Assembly: GCF_014192915.1 (NCBI RefSeq)
Contig: NZ_JACHYN010000004.1
Span: forward strand, 186,001 to 250,000
DNA: 64,000 nt
From: Azospirillum sp. OGB3
GTDB lineage: Bacteria > Pseudomonadota > Alphaproteobacteria > Azospirillales > Azospirillaceae
Direction: 5' to 3'
Positions 33,334-41,264 of the stretch are shown here, piece after piece. The notes below the pieces were generated by a model that saw nothing but the letters and a program-made list of their open reading frames with translations, had not been told where the DNA came from and did no database searches. Within the stretch, counting starts at the first letter, position 1. Each line of letters starts with the position of its first letter. The position numbers and the translations under genes were made by a program.

Positions 33334-34296
33334 TCACTTGCCGTAACCGAGGGCGTCCATGACGCGGGCGGTGTCCTTCTCGTGCCGCAGCATCAGCTCC
33401 TCAAGCTGCTTGCCGTTCAGGTACTTGACCCCGAAATTCGCCTTCGCCATGGCGTCCTTGTACGCCGTGCTCTGCGTCGCCTTGGCGACCGCGGCGTCCA
33501 ATTTCGCGACCACATCGCCCGGCATTCCGGCCGGACCGCCGAGGGCCCGCCACGTTCCCCCGTCGACGGCGGTGCCGATGGACTGCGTGGTGGTGGGGGC
33601 GTCGGGGAATCCGGGCACCGGCTCGGGGCTCAGAACGGCCAGGGGACGCACGCGGCCGGCCGACATCAGGGCGGACGCCTCGGGAAGGGAGGCGGTCTGG
33701 AAATCCACGCCGCCCGCCGCGAGTTCTATGAGGCCGGGTGCGGCGCCCTGGCCCGGCACCCATTTGATCGCGGCAACGTCGATCCCATAGTCGAGCATCA
33801 TGCCGGCCACCGGGATGTCCCACACGCTGCCGCAGCCGCCGCTGCAATGAATCTTGAAGGTGCCCGGGGCGGCCTTGATCGCCTCCAGGGCCGTCTTCAG
33901 GTCCTTGAAGCGGGACCCGGAACCGACCAGAAGGGAGGAGGAATCACCGTTGAAGTTGGCGATCGGCGTGAAGTCCCTGGCCGAAAAGTCGGCTTGTCCC
34001 GTCGCCTTGTACCCGGCGTACGGGAAGAGCAACCCGACAGTGTAGCCGTCGGGCGTGGCGTTCTTGATCGCCGTCAGGCCGACCACGCCGCCCCCCTGGC
34101 CCTGGTTGACGATGGTGATGGGCTGCCCAAGGATCTCTTTCAGTTCCCGTGCCAGGATGCGGGTCGTCGTGTCGCCGCCGCCGCCGGCCGCCGCCGGAAC
34201 GATGATGGTGACCGGGCGCTCGGGGTATTCGGCCTGCGCCGTGCCGGCCAGCCCGGCGAAAGCCATCAGGACGGATGCAAGAACGCTGAAACGCAT
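33334..34296 (-). CDS. Tripartite tricarboxylate transporter binding protein (TctC/Bug family), copy A
   Basis: Periplasmic solute-binding protein, 320 residues. Residues 1-22 are a signal peptide (MRFSVLASVLMAFAGLAGTA then QA). The mature start YPERPVTIIVPAAAGGGGDTTTR is the Bug-family signature for the first substrate-binding loop. LARELKEILGQPITIVNQGQGGG and ATPDGYTVGLL follow. The start at 34296 is preceded by GGGAGGA. It is the nearer of two consecutive binding-protein genes feeding one TctAB pair; about 45% of residues look shared with copy B by eye, but not exactly computed. A cysteine pair (HCSGGCGS) near residue 150 is matched in copy B (SCGGTCNA). Confidence 0.88.
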   Translation of the reverse strand: MRFSVLASVLMAFAGLAGTAQAEYPERPVTIIVPAAAGGGGDTTTRILARELKEILGQPITIVNQGQGGGVVGLTAIKNATPDGYTVGLLFPYAGYKATGQADFSARDFTPIANFNGDSSSLLVGSGSRFKDLKTALEAIKAAPGTFKIHCSGGCGSVWDIPVAGMMLDYGIDVAAIKWVPGQGAAPGLIELAAGGVDFQTASLPEASALMSAGRVRPLAVLSPEPVPGFPDAPTTTQSIGTAVDGGTWRALGGPAGMPGDVVAKLDAAVAKATQSTAYKDAMAKANFGVKYLNGKQLEELMLRHEKDTARVMDALGYGK

Positions 34297-34346
34297 GGAT
34301 TTTCCTCCCGTTGCCGTCCGAGGCGCGTGCGCCATCGGATCGATAT

Positions 34347-35336
34347 CTACTTGTTGTACCCGACGGCGTTGATCGCGCGTGCGGTCTCCTGCTCGTGCTG
34401 CTCCATGAAGGCCTTCAGCTCGCTCCGTCCAAGCCAGGCCGCCCCGAACCGGCGCGCCTTCATCTCGTGCTGGAAGCGGTCGCTCTCGAACGCGTCCTTC
34501 ACCGCGGATTCGATCCGTGCCACGAGCGCAGGGTCCATGCCGGGGGGGCCGGCCAGACCGCGCCAAGTGCCGCCACTGTACGGCTTCCCGACCTGTTCGC
34601 CGACGGTGGCGACGTCCGGGTAGCCCTCGACCCGCGTCTCGCTCATCACCGCGATGCTGCGGACCCGGCCCGCGTCGCGCAGCGCGTCAACCTCGGGAAG
34701 CGAGCACAGGACGACATCGACGCCGCCGGAGGCCAGTTCCTGCAGTCCGGCCGCCGACCCGGCGGCGGGAATCAGATTGAGCCGTTTGGCATCGACGCCC
34801 TGGTCGAGAAGCAGGGAGATGAAGGGAATGTCCCAACTGGCGTTGCACGTGCCGCCGCACGAGATGCGGAGCGAGCCGGGGTCCGCCTTCAGCTTGGCCA
34901 CGATGTCCGCCACGCTCTTCAGCGGGGAGTTCTGCGCAACGTGCACCGCCGCGGGATCGGCGTTGAACTGGGCGATCGGGGTGTAGCTCGCCGACGTGAA
35001 ATCGGCCTGTCCCAGCAGCCTGTACTGGGCGAACGGGGCGATCTGGCCCAGCGTGTAGCCGTCGGGCTTGGCCGTCGTGTAGGTCGTCATCCCGACGACG
35101 CCCGACGCCTGTGGCTGGTTCACGACGTTGAAGGGGCGGCCGAGCTTGGCTTCGAGTTCCCGGGCGAGCAGACGCATCGTGTAGTCGCTGCCGCCCCCGG
35201 CCCCGGCAATGACGATCAGCGTCACCGGCCGCTCGGGCCATTCGGCAAGAGCCGGAGCGGCCCCCGCAAGACACGTCAGCATGGCAACGGTGGCCGCCAT
35301 TCCACGGCCGAGCCTGCCTGTGGGCAGTCCCATCAT
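34347..35336 (-). CDS. Tripartite tricarboxylate transporter binding protein (TctC/Bug family), copy B
   Basis: Second periplasmic binding protein, 329 residues, first gene of the minus-strand tct operon. The signal peptide covers residues 1-31 and ends APALA. Mature EWPERPVTLIVIAGAGGGSD and KPDGYTLGQIAPF are Bug-family motifs. A start at 35336 (or the adjacent in-frame ATG at 35333) follows GGAGGA. It probably arose from the same ancestor as copy A by gene duplication and then diverged, perhaps to widen substrate range. It is divergent from the aldolase gene across a 191-bp regulatory region. Confidence 0.87.
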   Translation of the reverse strand: MMGLPTGRLGRGMAATVAMLTCLAGAAPALAEWPERPVTLIVIAGAGGGSDYTMRLLARELEAKLGRPFNVVNQPQASGVVGMTTYTTAKPDGYTLGQIAPFAQYRLLGQADFTSASYTPIAQFNADPAAVHVAQNSPLKSVADIVAKLKADPGSLRISCGGTCNASWDIPFISLLLDQGVDAKRLNLIPAAGSAAGLQELASGGVDVVLCSLPEVDALRDAGRVRSIAVMSETRVEGYPDVATVGEQVGKPYSGGTWRGLAGPPGMDPALVARIESAVKDAFESDRFQHEMKARRFGAAWLGRSELKAFMEQHEQETARAINAVGYNK

Positions 35337-35432
35337 GAGCGTCTCCTCCAAGACATGCCGCAGGGCGGTTCGCCGCCCTGCCTTTTCTGTCGTATCCCAC
35401 GATACGGGATGTTCGTCAAGCCAACATACTTT

Positions 35433-35492
35433 CATAACCAGCATTGACAATGATAATCAGCGTTGACAGGTTATGGGTGCTGAACGTAAATA
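35433..35492 (+). promoter_or_regulatory. Divergent regulatory region with repeats, probable IclR operator
   Basis: CATAACC (35433-35439) and GGTTATG (35469-35475) form an inverted repeat across 29 bp. Inside and beside it, CAGCATTGACA (35439-35449) and CAGCGTTGACA (35458-35468) are direct repeats 19 bp apart. The second TTGACA, with TAAATA 18 bp downstream (35487-35492), is a plausible promoter for the aldolase gene. The repeats lie between the divergent tct and aldolase transcripts, and the downstream IclR regulator is the obvious candidate to bind them. Confidence 0.45.
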
Positions 35493-35527
35493 CCGCATTG
35501 TGGGACAAACAAAGAGGAAACGTCCAA

Positions 35528-36442
35528 ATGTCAACTTCGCTGAGCGGCATCATCCCCCCTCTGGTCACACCGTTCACGGCCGACGGGGAGATCGATGAGG
35601 CGGCGTTCCGCGCCCAGGTGCGGTTCATGCTGCAAAAGGGCGTCCACGGCGTCTGCGTCGGAGGAAGCACCGGCGAGGGGCACACCCTCTCGACCGAGGA
35701 GCTGACGCGTCTCGTCGCCATTTCCTGCGAGGAGGTCGACGGCGCCGTCCCCGTCGTTGCGGGCATCATCGTCAACAGCACCCGCGACGCCATCGCCAAG
35801 GCCAGGGCCATGGCGCACCTGCCGGTGGCGGCCCTGCAGGTGACGCCCGTCCACTACGTCTTCAAACCCGACGAGGACGCGACGCTGGCGCATTTCCGCA
35901 CGCTCGCGGGCGAGACACAGGTGCCGATCATCATCTACAACGTGGTGCCCTGGAACTACCTGTCGCCGTCGCTGCTGGTCCGCATCATGAAGGAGATCGA
36001 CAGCGTCATCGGCGTCAAGCAGAGCGCGGGCGACCTCAAGCTGATGGCCGATCTGCTGAACGAGCAGGTGCCGGGCAAGCTCGTCTTCACGGCGGTCGAC
36101 GCGCTTCTTTACCCGTCCTTCGCGCTGGGCGCCCACGGCACCATCGCGGCGAACCCGGCCGCGGTGCCCGGCGTGACCGTCGCGCTGTGGAACGCCGTGC
36201 AGGCCGGCGACCATCCGCGCGCGCTGGACATCCACCGGAGCCTGCTGACCTTCTGGAACACGATCAACGGCGACAACCTGCCGGGGTGCGTCAAGCATTC
36301 GCTCAGCCGGCAGGGCTGCGAGGTCGGCGTCCCGCGCCAGCCGATGCCCGCCGCCACCGAGGCGCAGAAGGCGCGCATCGATGCCGCCCTGCGCGAGGTG
36401 CTTCGTTACGAGGCCTCGCCGACAACGGCCGCGACGGAATAG
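35528..36442 (+). CDS. Dihydrodipicolinate synthase / N-acetylneuraminate lyase family aldolase
   Basis: Class I aldolase of the DapA/NanA superfamily, 304 residues, forming a Schiff base with a 2-oxo acid such as pyruvate. The GGSTGEG loop is near residue 45, the catalytic Tyr lies in IIIYNVVPWNY, and the Schiff-base lysine is Lys164 in GVKQSAGD. Many members are catabolic (keto-deoxy sugar acids, hydroxy-oxo acids) rather than lysine-biosynthetic. The placement here beside a carboxylate transporter, an IclR regulator and DhaKL strongly favours a catabolic role. It starts at the ATG at 35528 after AAGAGGAAACG. The exact substrate cannot be read from the sequence. Confidence 0.85.
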   Translation: MSTSLSGIIPPLVTPFTADGEIDEAAFRAQVRFMLQKGVHGVCVGGSTGEGHTLSTEELTRLVAISCEEVDGAVPVVAGIIVNSTRDAIAKARAMAHLPVAALQVTPVHYVFKPDEDATLAHFRTLAGETQVPIIIYNVVPWNYLSPSLLVRIMKEIDSVIGVKQSAGDLKLMADLLNEQVPGKLVFTAVDALLYPSFALGAHGTIAANPAAVPGVTVALWNAVQAGDHPRALDIHRSLLTFWNTINGDNLPGCVKHSLSRQGCEVGVPRQPMPAATEAQKARIDAALREVLRYEASPTTAATE

Positions 36443-36472
36443 CGGCGCCAGCCCCGAAGCCACGGAATGCCG

Positions 36473-36504
36473 GCCACCCTCGGAAGCGCGTTTCCGAGGG
36501 TGGC
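36473..36504 (+). terminator. Strong hairpin between the aldolase and iclR genes
   Basis: GCCACCCTCGGAA (36473-36485) and TTCCGAGGGTGGC (36492-36504) form a perfect 13-bp stem with a 6-nt loop, 30 bp after the aldolase stop. There is no U-tract, and the iclR ribosome binding site begins 6 bp later. It may attenuate transcription or protect the upstream mRNA end rather than act as a full terminator. Confidence 0.5.
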
Positions 36505-36521
36505 ATCCCCAGGGAGGGACG

Positions 36522-37469
36522 ATGAGCGCGTCGACACGACTTGACCCGGGAGGACCGGTTGGCCGATCTTTGCTCCGCCTTGCGCCTGAAGCAGGCGGAA
36601 CCGGGCTCAACGACCGAGCCCGATACGCCTGTCCGGCAGGGGAGCAGAAGGAACAGGCATTCTTGAAGACGAACAACATCAAGTCAGCTGGAAAGATGCT
36701 CAGCGTCCTTGAATGTTTTTCCACCGTCGACCGCCGGCTGTCGCTTGCCGATGTGGCGCGCCGGACCAAGCTTCCGCGCAGCACGGCGCACCGCCTTATT
36801 CTCACGCTCAAGGAAATCGGGTTCCTGGAACAGGACCACAGCCGCGACGAGTACCGGCTCGGCATCAAGCTCTTCGAGCTGGGATCGATCGTTCTGGCCA
36901 ACATGGACGTGCACCGCGTGGCGAAGCCGTACGTGGACGCGCTCAGCACCCTGTCGCGGGAAACCGTCCACCTGTGCGTCTTCGACGGCATGAAGATGGT
37001 CTTCATCGAGCGGGGCGCAGGGGGCCGGTCCGGCCCGAACAACGCGACGACCACGATGGAGGCGTCGCCCTGCCATTGCACCGGTGTCGGCAAGGCGGCC
37101 CTGGCCTTCCAATCGGACCTGGTCATCGACCGCGTCCTTGGGATGGGGCTTCCGGCCTACACACGCAACACCCTCACCGACCCCGACCGGCTGAGGGAGG
37201 ATCTGGCATCGATCCGCCAGCGCGGATACGCCATCGACGACGGTGAGATCGACATCGGCGTGCGCTGCGTCGCCGCGCCGATCCGCAACACCAGCGGGCA
37301 TGTCTTCGCCGCGGTGAGCGTGAGCGGCCCCGCCACGCGCATGACGCACGAACGGGTGCAGAGTCTCGCCCCGGTCGTCATGAGCCACGCGGAGTCGATT
37401 TCGCTCCAGCTGGGCTACAGCAACGGTGACAGCGCCATGGCGCCCGTGCCCACCACACCCATCACGTAA
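36522..37469 (+). CDS. IclR-family transcriptional regulator
   Basis: Predicted regulator of the surrounding carboxylate-utilisation genes. The N-terminal winged helix-turn-helix (KMLSVLECFSTVDRRLSLAD, then RRTKLPRSTAHRLI) is followed by the effector-binding IclR domain with FIERGAGG, TGVGKAALA and RGYAIDDGEIDIGVRCVAAPI. The ATG at 36522 has an excellent AGGGAGGG site and gives 315 residues with a roughly 47-residue extension before the HTH. A TTG at 36663 would give the standard-length protein; the stronger start signal decides for 36522. It lies between the aldolase and dhaK genes on the same strand. Confidence 0.87.
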   Translation: MSASTRLDPGGPVGRSLLRLAPEAGGTGLNDRARYACPAGEQKEQAFLKTNNIKSAGKMLSVLECFSTVDRRLSLADVARRTKLPRSTAHRLILTLKEIGFLEQDHSRDEYRLGIKLFELGSIVLANMDVHRVAKPYVDALSTLSRETVHLCVFDGMKMVFIERGAGGRSGPNNATTTMEASPCHCTGVGKAALAFQSDLVIDRVLGMGLPAYTRNTLTDPDRLREDLASIRQRGYAIDDGEIDIGVRCVAAPIRNTSGHVFAAVSVSGPATRMTHERVQSLAPVVMSHAESISLQLGYSNGDSAMAPVPTTPIT

Positions 37470-37607
37470 CGGGCGGGACCGGGCCCCGGCGTCCGGCCCC
37501 AAGCCCCACAAGCCTGCATCCGACCATCGAACCCTTCCAGCCGCCGGAGCGCGGCGGGCGGAGGGCTGCCATGGCGCGCGGACGCGGCGCAACGGGAGGA
37601 ATCCATC

Positions 37608-38606
37608 GTGAAGAAGCTGATCAACGATCCTGCGCACTATGTGGACGAGATGCTCGACGGGCTGTGCGCGGCCCATCCGTCACTCACGCGGGATGGACCG
37701 GCGGGGCGGGTGATCCGCCGCACCGAAGGCGCCCGGGCGGGCAAGGTCGGCATCGTGACCGGCGGCGGATCCGGGCACCTGCCCCTGTTCACCGGTTATG
37801 TCGGTCCGGGTCTCGTCGACGCCTGCTCGATCGGCAACGTCTTCGAGGGTCCCACCGTGGATTCCTGCATGGCCGCGATCAAGGCGGCGGACGGCGGACG
37901 CGGTGTCCTGCGCCTGTACGGGAACTACGGTGGCGACCGCATGAACTTCGACATGGCGGGGGAGTTCCTGGAGGACGATGGCCTGGAACTGAGCACGGTG
38001 CTCGGCACCGACGACATCGCCAGCGCCGCCCCCGAAGAACGCAGCAAGAGGCGCGGCGTCGCCGGCATCGTCTACGCCTACAAGATCGCCGGCGCCCGGG
38101 CCGACGAGGGCGCCTCGCTGGCCGAGGTGACCGCGGCGGCGGCGAAGGCCGTGGAGCGGACGCGGACCATCGGCTGCGCCCTTGCGCCCTGCCAGATCCC
38201 CGGTGCGGCGGAGCCGTCGTTCCGCATCGCCCCAAGCGAAATGGAAATGGGCATCGGCATCCATGGCGAGCCCGGCATCTGGCGCGACACGCTCAAGCCG
38301 GCGGATGCCGTCGCGGACGAGATGGTCGACCGCCTCCTGGCGGAACGTCCCGAGGGAAGCGGGCATCGCGTGTCGGTTCTGGTCAACAGCCTCGGCGCCA
38401 CCCCCCTGGAAGAGCTTTTCATCCTGTACCGGCGCATCGCGGAACGGCTGGACAAGGCCGGGCTTGCGGTCGTCCAGCCCCTGGTCGGGCCTTTTGTGAC
38501 CTCGATGGAAATGGCCGGCGTGTCGCTCAGCCTTTGCTTCCTCGATGATAAGATGGAACGGCTTCTCGCCGCCCCGGCGTCCTGCCCCTTCTGGAGGGTT
38601 GGTTGA
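37608..38606 (+). CDS. dhaK: Dihydroxyacetone kinase subunit DhaK-like
   Basis: Binds a short ketose such as dihydroxyacetone as a hemiaminal to an active-site histidine, for phosphorylation by the DhaL partner. The 332-residue protein has the DhaK substrate-pocket motifs TGGGSGHLPLFTGYVG near residue 51, YGNYGGDRMNFDMA near 105, and the catalytic His219 in GIGIHGEPG. It starts with GTG at 37608 after GGGAGGAATCC. It ends overlapping the dhaL start region. Some DhaK homologues phosphorylate erythrulose or other ketoses, so dihydroxyacetone itself is an inference. Confidence 0.88.
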   Translation: MKKLINDPAHYVDEMLDGLCAAHPSLTRDGPAGRVIRRTEGARAGKVGIVTGGGSGHLPLFTGYVGPGLVDACSIGNVFEGPTVDSCMAAIKAADGGRGVLRLYGNYGGDRMNFDMAGEFLEDDGLELSTVLGTDDIASAAPEERSKRRGVAGIVYAYKIAGARADEGASLAEVTAAAAKAVERTRTIGCALAPCQIPGAAEPSFRIAPSEMEMGIGIHGEPGIWRDTLKPADAVADEMVDRLLAERPEGSGHRVSVLVNSLGATPLEELFILYRRIAERLDKAGLAVVQPLVGPFVTSMEMAGVSLSLCFLDDKMERLLAAPASCPFWRVG

Positions 38607-38608
38607 CC

Positions 38609-39223
38609 ATGAACCTGACCGTCACGCACATTGCCGCCGGTGTCGCCCTCGCACACGCGCGCATGAAAACTCTTGAACAGGAACTCAATGTGGCCGACTC
38701 CCGGCTCGGTGATGGGGACACCGGCGGCATGTTGCGCCGGGTGCTGGATCTCATGGCCGAGCAGCGGATGGATGGGATTGACGATGTCGGGGTGAGCTTG
38801 GGCATCCTTGCCAAGGCCGCGGCCGCCGCCACGGGATCGAGCCTTGGCACCTTGCTCGCGACCGGTCTCCTGACGATGTCGAAGAGGACGAAGGGACGGA
38901 CCGAAATCCCCTGGAGCGAACTGGCTCCCCTTCTCGAACAGGCGCGCGATGCCGTTATGGCGCGAGGCGGCGCGAAGCTTGGGGACAAGACCGTGGTCGA
39001 TGCGCTCGATGCGGTTTCCTCGGCCCTGGCCGGTGCCGGGGATCAGGCTGGGGTCCGCGCAAGGGCGGTCGCGGCCTGTGACGAGGCGCTTGTCCGCTTC
39101 CGGAATGAACCTTGCCGCATGGGACGTGCCCGCATGTATGCCGACAAGAGCATCGGCATGGACGATCCCGGCATGCTCGCCTTCGCGCGCCTCACCGAGA
39201 GCGTCTGTCGGCGTGGCACGTGA
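38609..39223 (+). CDS. dhaL: Dihydroxyacetone kinase subunit DhaL-like
   Basis: Nucleotide-binding subunit that pairs with DhaK, 204 residues. The Mg-ADP site is seen in ADSRLGDGDTGGML near residue 30, TGSSLGTLLATGL near 85 and GGAKLGDKTVVDAL near 120. The ATG at 38609 is 11 bp from GGAGG; a TTG at 38603 is closer and overlaps the dhaK stop. No dhaM phosphotransferase gene follows, so the phosphate donor is either ATP directly or a DhaM encoded elsewhere. Confidence 0.87.
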   Translation: MNLTVTHIAAGVALAHARMKTLEQELNVADSRLGDGDTGGMLRRVLDLMAEQRMDGIDDVGVSLGILAKAAAAATGSSLGTLLATGLLTMSKRTKGRTEIPWSELAPLLEQARDAVMARGGAKLGDKTVVDALDAVSSALAGAGDQAGVRARAVAACDEALVRFRNEPCRMGRARMYADKSIGMDDPGMLAFARLTESVCRRGT

Positions 39224-39346
39224 GGTTGGGTTCCGCGATCACGACGGCGCTAATGAGGCGCTAATGAGATGAGATGATGTGGCGGACGGCCCTTCCACCT
39301 TCTTAAATCGCTGACAGGCTGATGCCGTGGGAGAAACCAGCTCGGA

Positions 39347-39529
39347 GGGGCCGTCCATGGGATTGCTGCGGATGGAACGGTCGTGGTCCGCCGACAGCCA
39401 CGCCGGGGCGAGGGTCTGACGTTTTTCCAGAGCGTGTCGCCGTGTTTGGTAGGATTGGAAGCCTGCGGTACGGCGCATCACTGGGCGCGGGAGATCGCGG
39501 CGTTGGGGCGTACGATGAAGCTGATGCCA
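39347..39529 (+). pseudogene. IS110-family transposase remnant
   Basis: In one frame this reads VHGIAADGTVVVRRQ, then RRGEGLTFFQ, CLVGLEACGTAHHWAREIAA and LGRTMKLMP. This is the characteristic segment of the DEDD catalytic region of IS110/IS1111-type transposases. Both ends are missing: there is no N-terminal start and the similarity stops at KLMP, where intact proteins continue. Flanking repeats are not evident. It is an old fragment with no expected function. Confidence 0.75.
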
Positions 39530-39896
39530 AGCGATCCTGAAGCGTCACGGCTCCACCATTCCATGACACCGCGCCCGTCACTGAAGCCTTCCTCTCTCAA
39601 GAAGGCCGGATTGTCGCCTTGTTATTTTAAAAATGAAACCTATATTTTAAAATATGCAACACAGACACGAAAGGTGGCGGCTTCTATTGTTAATTCGTCA
39701 GTTTGCAACGTTTTTTGGTGAATTTTTTCTGACCGTTTCTTCTGAACAGGGTCGAACGACATGCGGCTGCGGTCGTTCCACCGCCATCCCGCTGTCGCTG
39801 CCGTGACAGCACCGTGCACAGGCGACCATCGTAATTTTCTTCTGGTGCACAGCCCTGAAATCGCCTACAAGCGGCTTCCCGCTGCAAGGCGGCGAC
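39530..39896. other. AT-rich intergenic stretch before tRNA-Trp
   Basis: No gene is supported here. The part at about 39600-39730 is much more AT-rich than the rest of the window. It contains a 14-bp palindrome ATATTTTAAAATAT (39642-39655), and TATTTTAAAA also occurs at 39623-39632. The tRNA promoter should lie in the last 150 bp; I cannot identify it with confidence. Confidence 0.5.
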
Positions 39897-39972
39897 AGGA
39901 GTGTAGCTCAATTGGTAGAGCACCGGTCTCCAAAACCGGGGGTTGGGGGTTCGAGCCCCTCCACTCCTGCCA
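39897..39972 (+). tRNA. tRNA-Trp (anticodon CCA)
   Basis: A 76-nt cloverleaf including an encoded CCA. The acceptor stem is AGGAGTG with CACTCCT, followed by discriminator G and CCA. The anticodon stem CCGGT/ACCGG closes the loop CTCCAAA, placing anticodon CCA at 39930-39932, which reads UGG. The T loop is GGTTCGAGCC-like. In most alphaproteobacterial chromosomes tRNA-Trp sits next to secE-nusG; neither is present here, so this is an isolated, possibly extra copy. Confidence 0.95.
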
Positions 39973-40360
39973 TTCGGCGCAGGATTCGAATGGCATCGCG
40001 CACCACCGCGCAGACCTCCTGAATTGTAGAAATTTGGAAACACCTCTCGGCATCTGGTCCGAGAAATCCATTTTCTTGGTTAATAAATCTTCATCCTTAT
40101 TCTTCCAAACGGCGCGGTGCCGCACGGCGTTACTGGCCGCCTTTCCATCCCTCGACGCCAAGCGATAGACCCGATGCGCCGACATGCGTGCGTATAGCCA
40201 TGGCTTGATTATCAAGACATAGTACGGCTGCCATTTAATAGGCCATTTTTTAGATAACCCTGTACGAAATACATAGGTATTTAGAAAAAAAGTATATCCA
40301 TTTCGTTCACGTGCAGAACTTGGCGAGCGTCCCTTGAGCAAAACGCGCAAGGGACGTCAT
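39973..40360. other. Intergenic region upstream of the sigma-factor gene, with a hairpin at its end
   Basis: No gene is supported. It continues the AT-richer composition (for example around 40230-40310). At its right end CGTCCCTTG (40328-40336) and CAAGGGACG (40348-40356) can form a 9-bp stem with an 11-nt loop. The AAGGGA ribosome binding site of the next gene lies within the right arm. Confidence 0.5.
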
Positions 40361-41176
40361 ATGCAGCAAAGAATGCAACCTCTGGGGGGCACCCCCGCCG
40401 GAACAGCGTTGGACCGGCAGCGGGAACCGAAACGCTCCTGGCCTTCCCTGTCCATGGCTGGATCGCCCCGGCTTCATGCCCGCATTGGGGAAAACCTCTG
40501 CGAACTGGACGATTCCGGCCTTTTGGAACGCATCGCGACCAGGGATCAGAGCGCCTTCTGGGTCTTCTGGTGCCGCCATTACACCGACCTGTTCTGGACA
40601 TACCATAGATTGTGCAAAGGGAACAGGCAGGAGATCCACGACTGCCTGAGCGGGCTCTGCATCAACCTGTCCGAATCCCTTCCCCTGTACGCGCGTTCCA
40701 TCATCAAGACGCGCACCTGGTTGCGGCGCACCGCCATCAACCACTTCATCGACCGGCACCGCGCTCACCAGCGCCATCCTGTCCTTGTCGGTTCCCTCGT
40801 CGAGATCGCCTCCATCGCCGATGGCACCAGCGGCCGGGACGCCATGGACCCGGAACGCACCAACGCCGACCGCGCTCTGCTCGTCAAGGTTCTGGAGTCG
40901 CTCGACGGCATCAGGGACGAGCGGATGCGCCAAGCCGCCCGCATGCGCTTCATCGATGAGCAACCCTACGCGGACATCGCCGCGGAACTGTCCATTTCCG
41001 AAGAGCTGGCGCGCAAATGGATTCAGCAGATCCGCAGCTACCTGCGCAGCGCGGTTCCCGACCATCGCGACCTGCTGGCGAAGCCGCCCCCCGACACGCC
41101 GCAGTCGCGGCGCGCGACCAAACACGGCGTGCTGACCAGAACGCGTCCACCCAAAGCGATGAAACCGGCGCTCTGA
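40361..41176 (+). CDS. Sigma-70-family (ECF-like) RNA polymerase sigma factor
   Basis: Predicted alternative sigma factor, 271 residues. A region-2-like segment is seen around FWVFWCRHYTDLFWTYHRLC. A region-4 helix-turn-helix is seen in ARMRFIDEQPYADIAAELSI and SEELARKWIQQIRSYLRS. ECF proteins are usually near 180-200 residues; this one has an N-terminal extension of about 70 residues and a basic C-terminal tail. No anti-sigma factor gene is adjacent. Its ATG at 40361 is preceded by AAGGGA, which may be masked in a hairpin. The target genes are unknown; the patatin cluster begins 88 bp downstream on the same strand. Confidence 0.7.
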   Translation: MQQRMQPLGGTPAGTALDRQREPKRSWPSLSMAGSPRLHARIGENLCELDDSGLLERIATRDQSAFWVFWCRHYTDLFWTYHRLCKGNRQEIHDCLSGLCINLSESLPLYARSIIKTRTWLRRTAINHFIDRHRAHQRHPVLVGSLVEIASIADGTSGRDAMDPERTNADRALLVKVLESLDGIRDERMRQAARMRFIDEQPYADIAAELSISEELARKWIQQIRSYLRSAVPDHRDLLAKPPPDTPQSRRATKHGVLTRTRPPKAMKPAL

Positions 41177-41264
41177 CGGGCATCGCAAGCCCGGGCGCGA
41201 CCGATCCCACAAGCATTCCCAACCCTGGCGACCTCCACCAGAACGCCAACGACCGGAGCCATCC

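Noticed and set aside
39347..39529. Active insertion sequence
   Set aside because: Only a short internal transposase fragment remains, without start, catalytic C-terminal part or terminal repeats.
39690..40043. Minus-strand frame overlapping the tRNA
   Set aside because: Its sequence is the complement of tRNA-Trp and flanks, a common false ORF.
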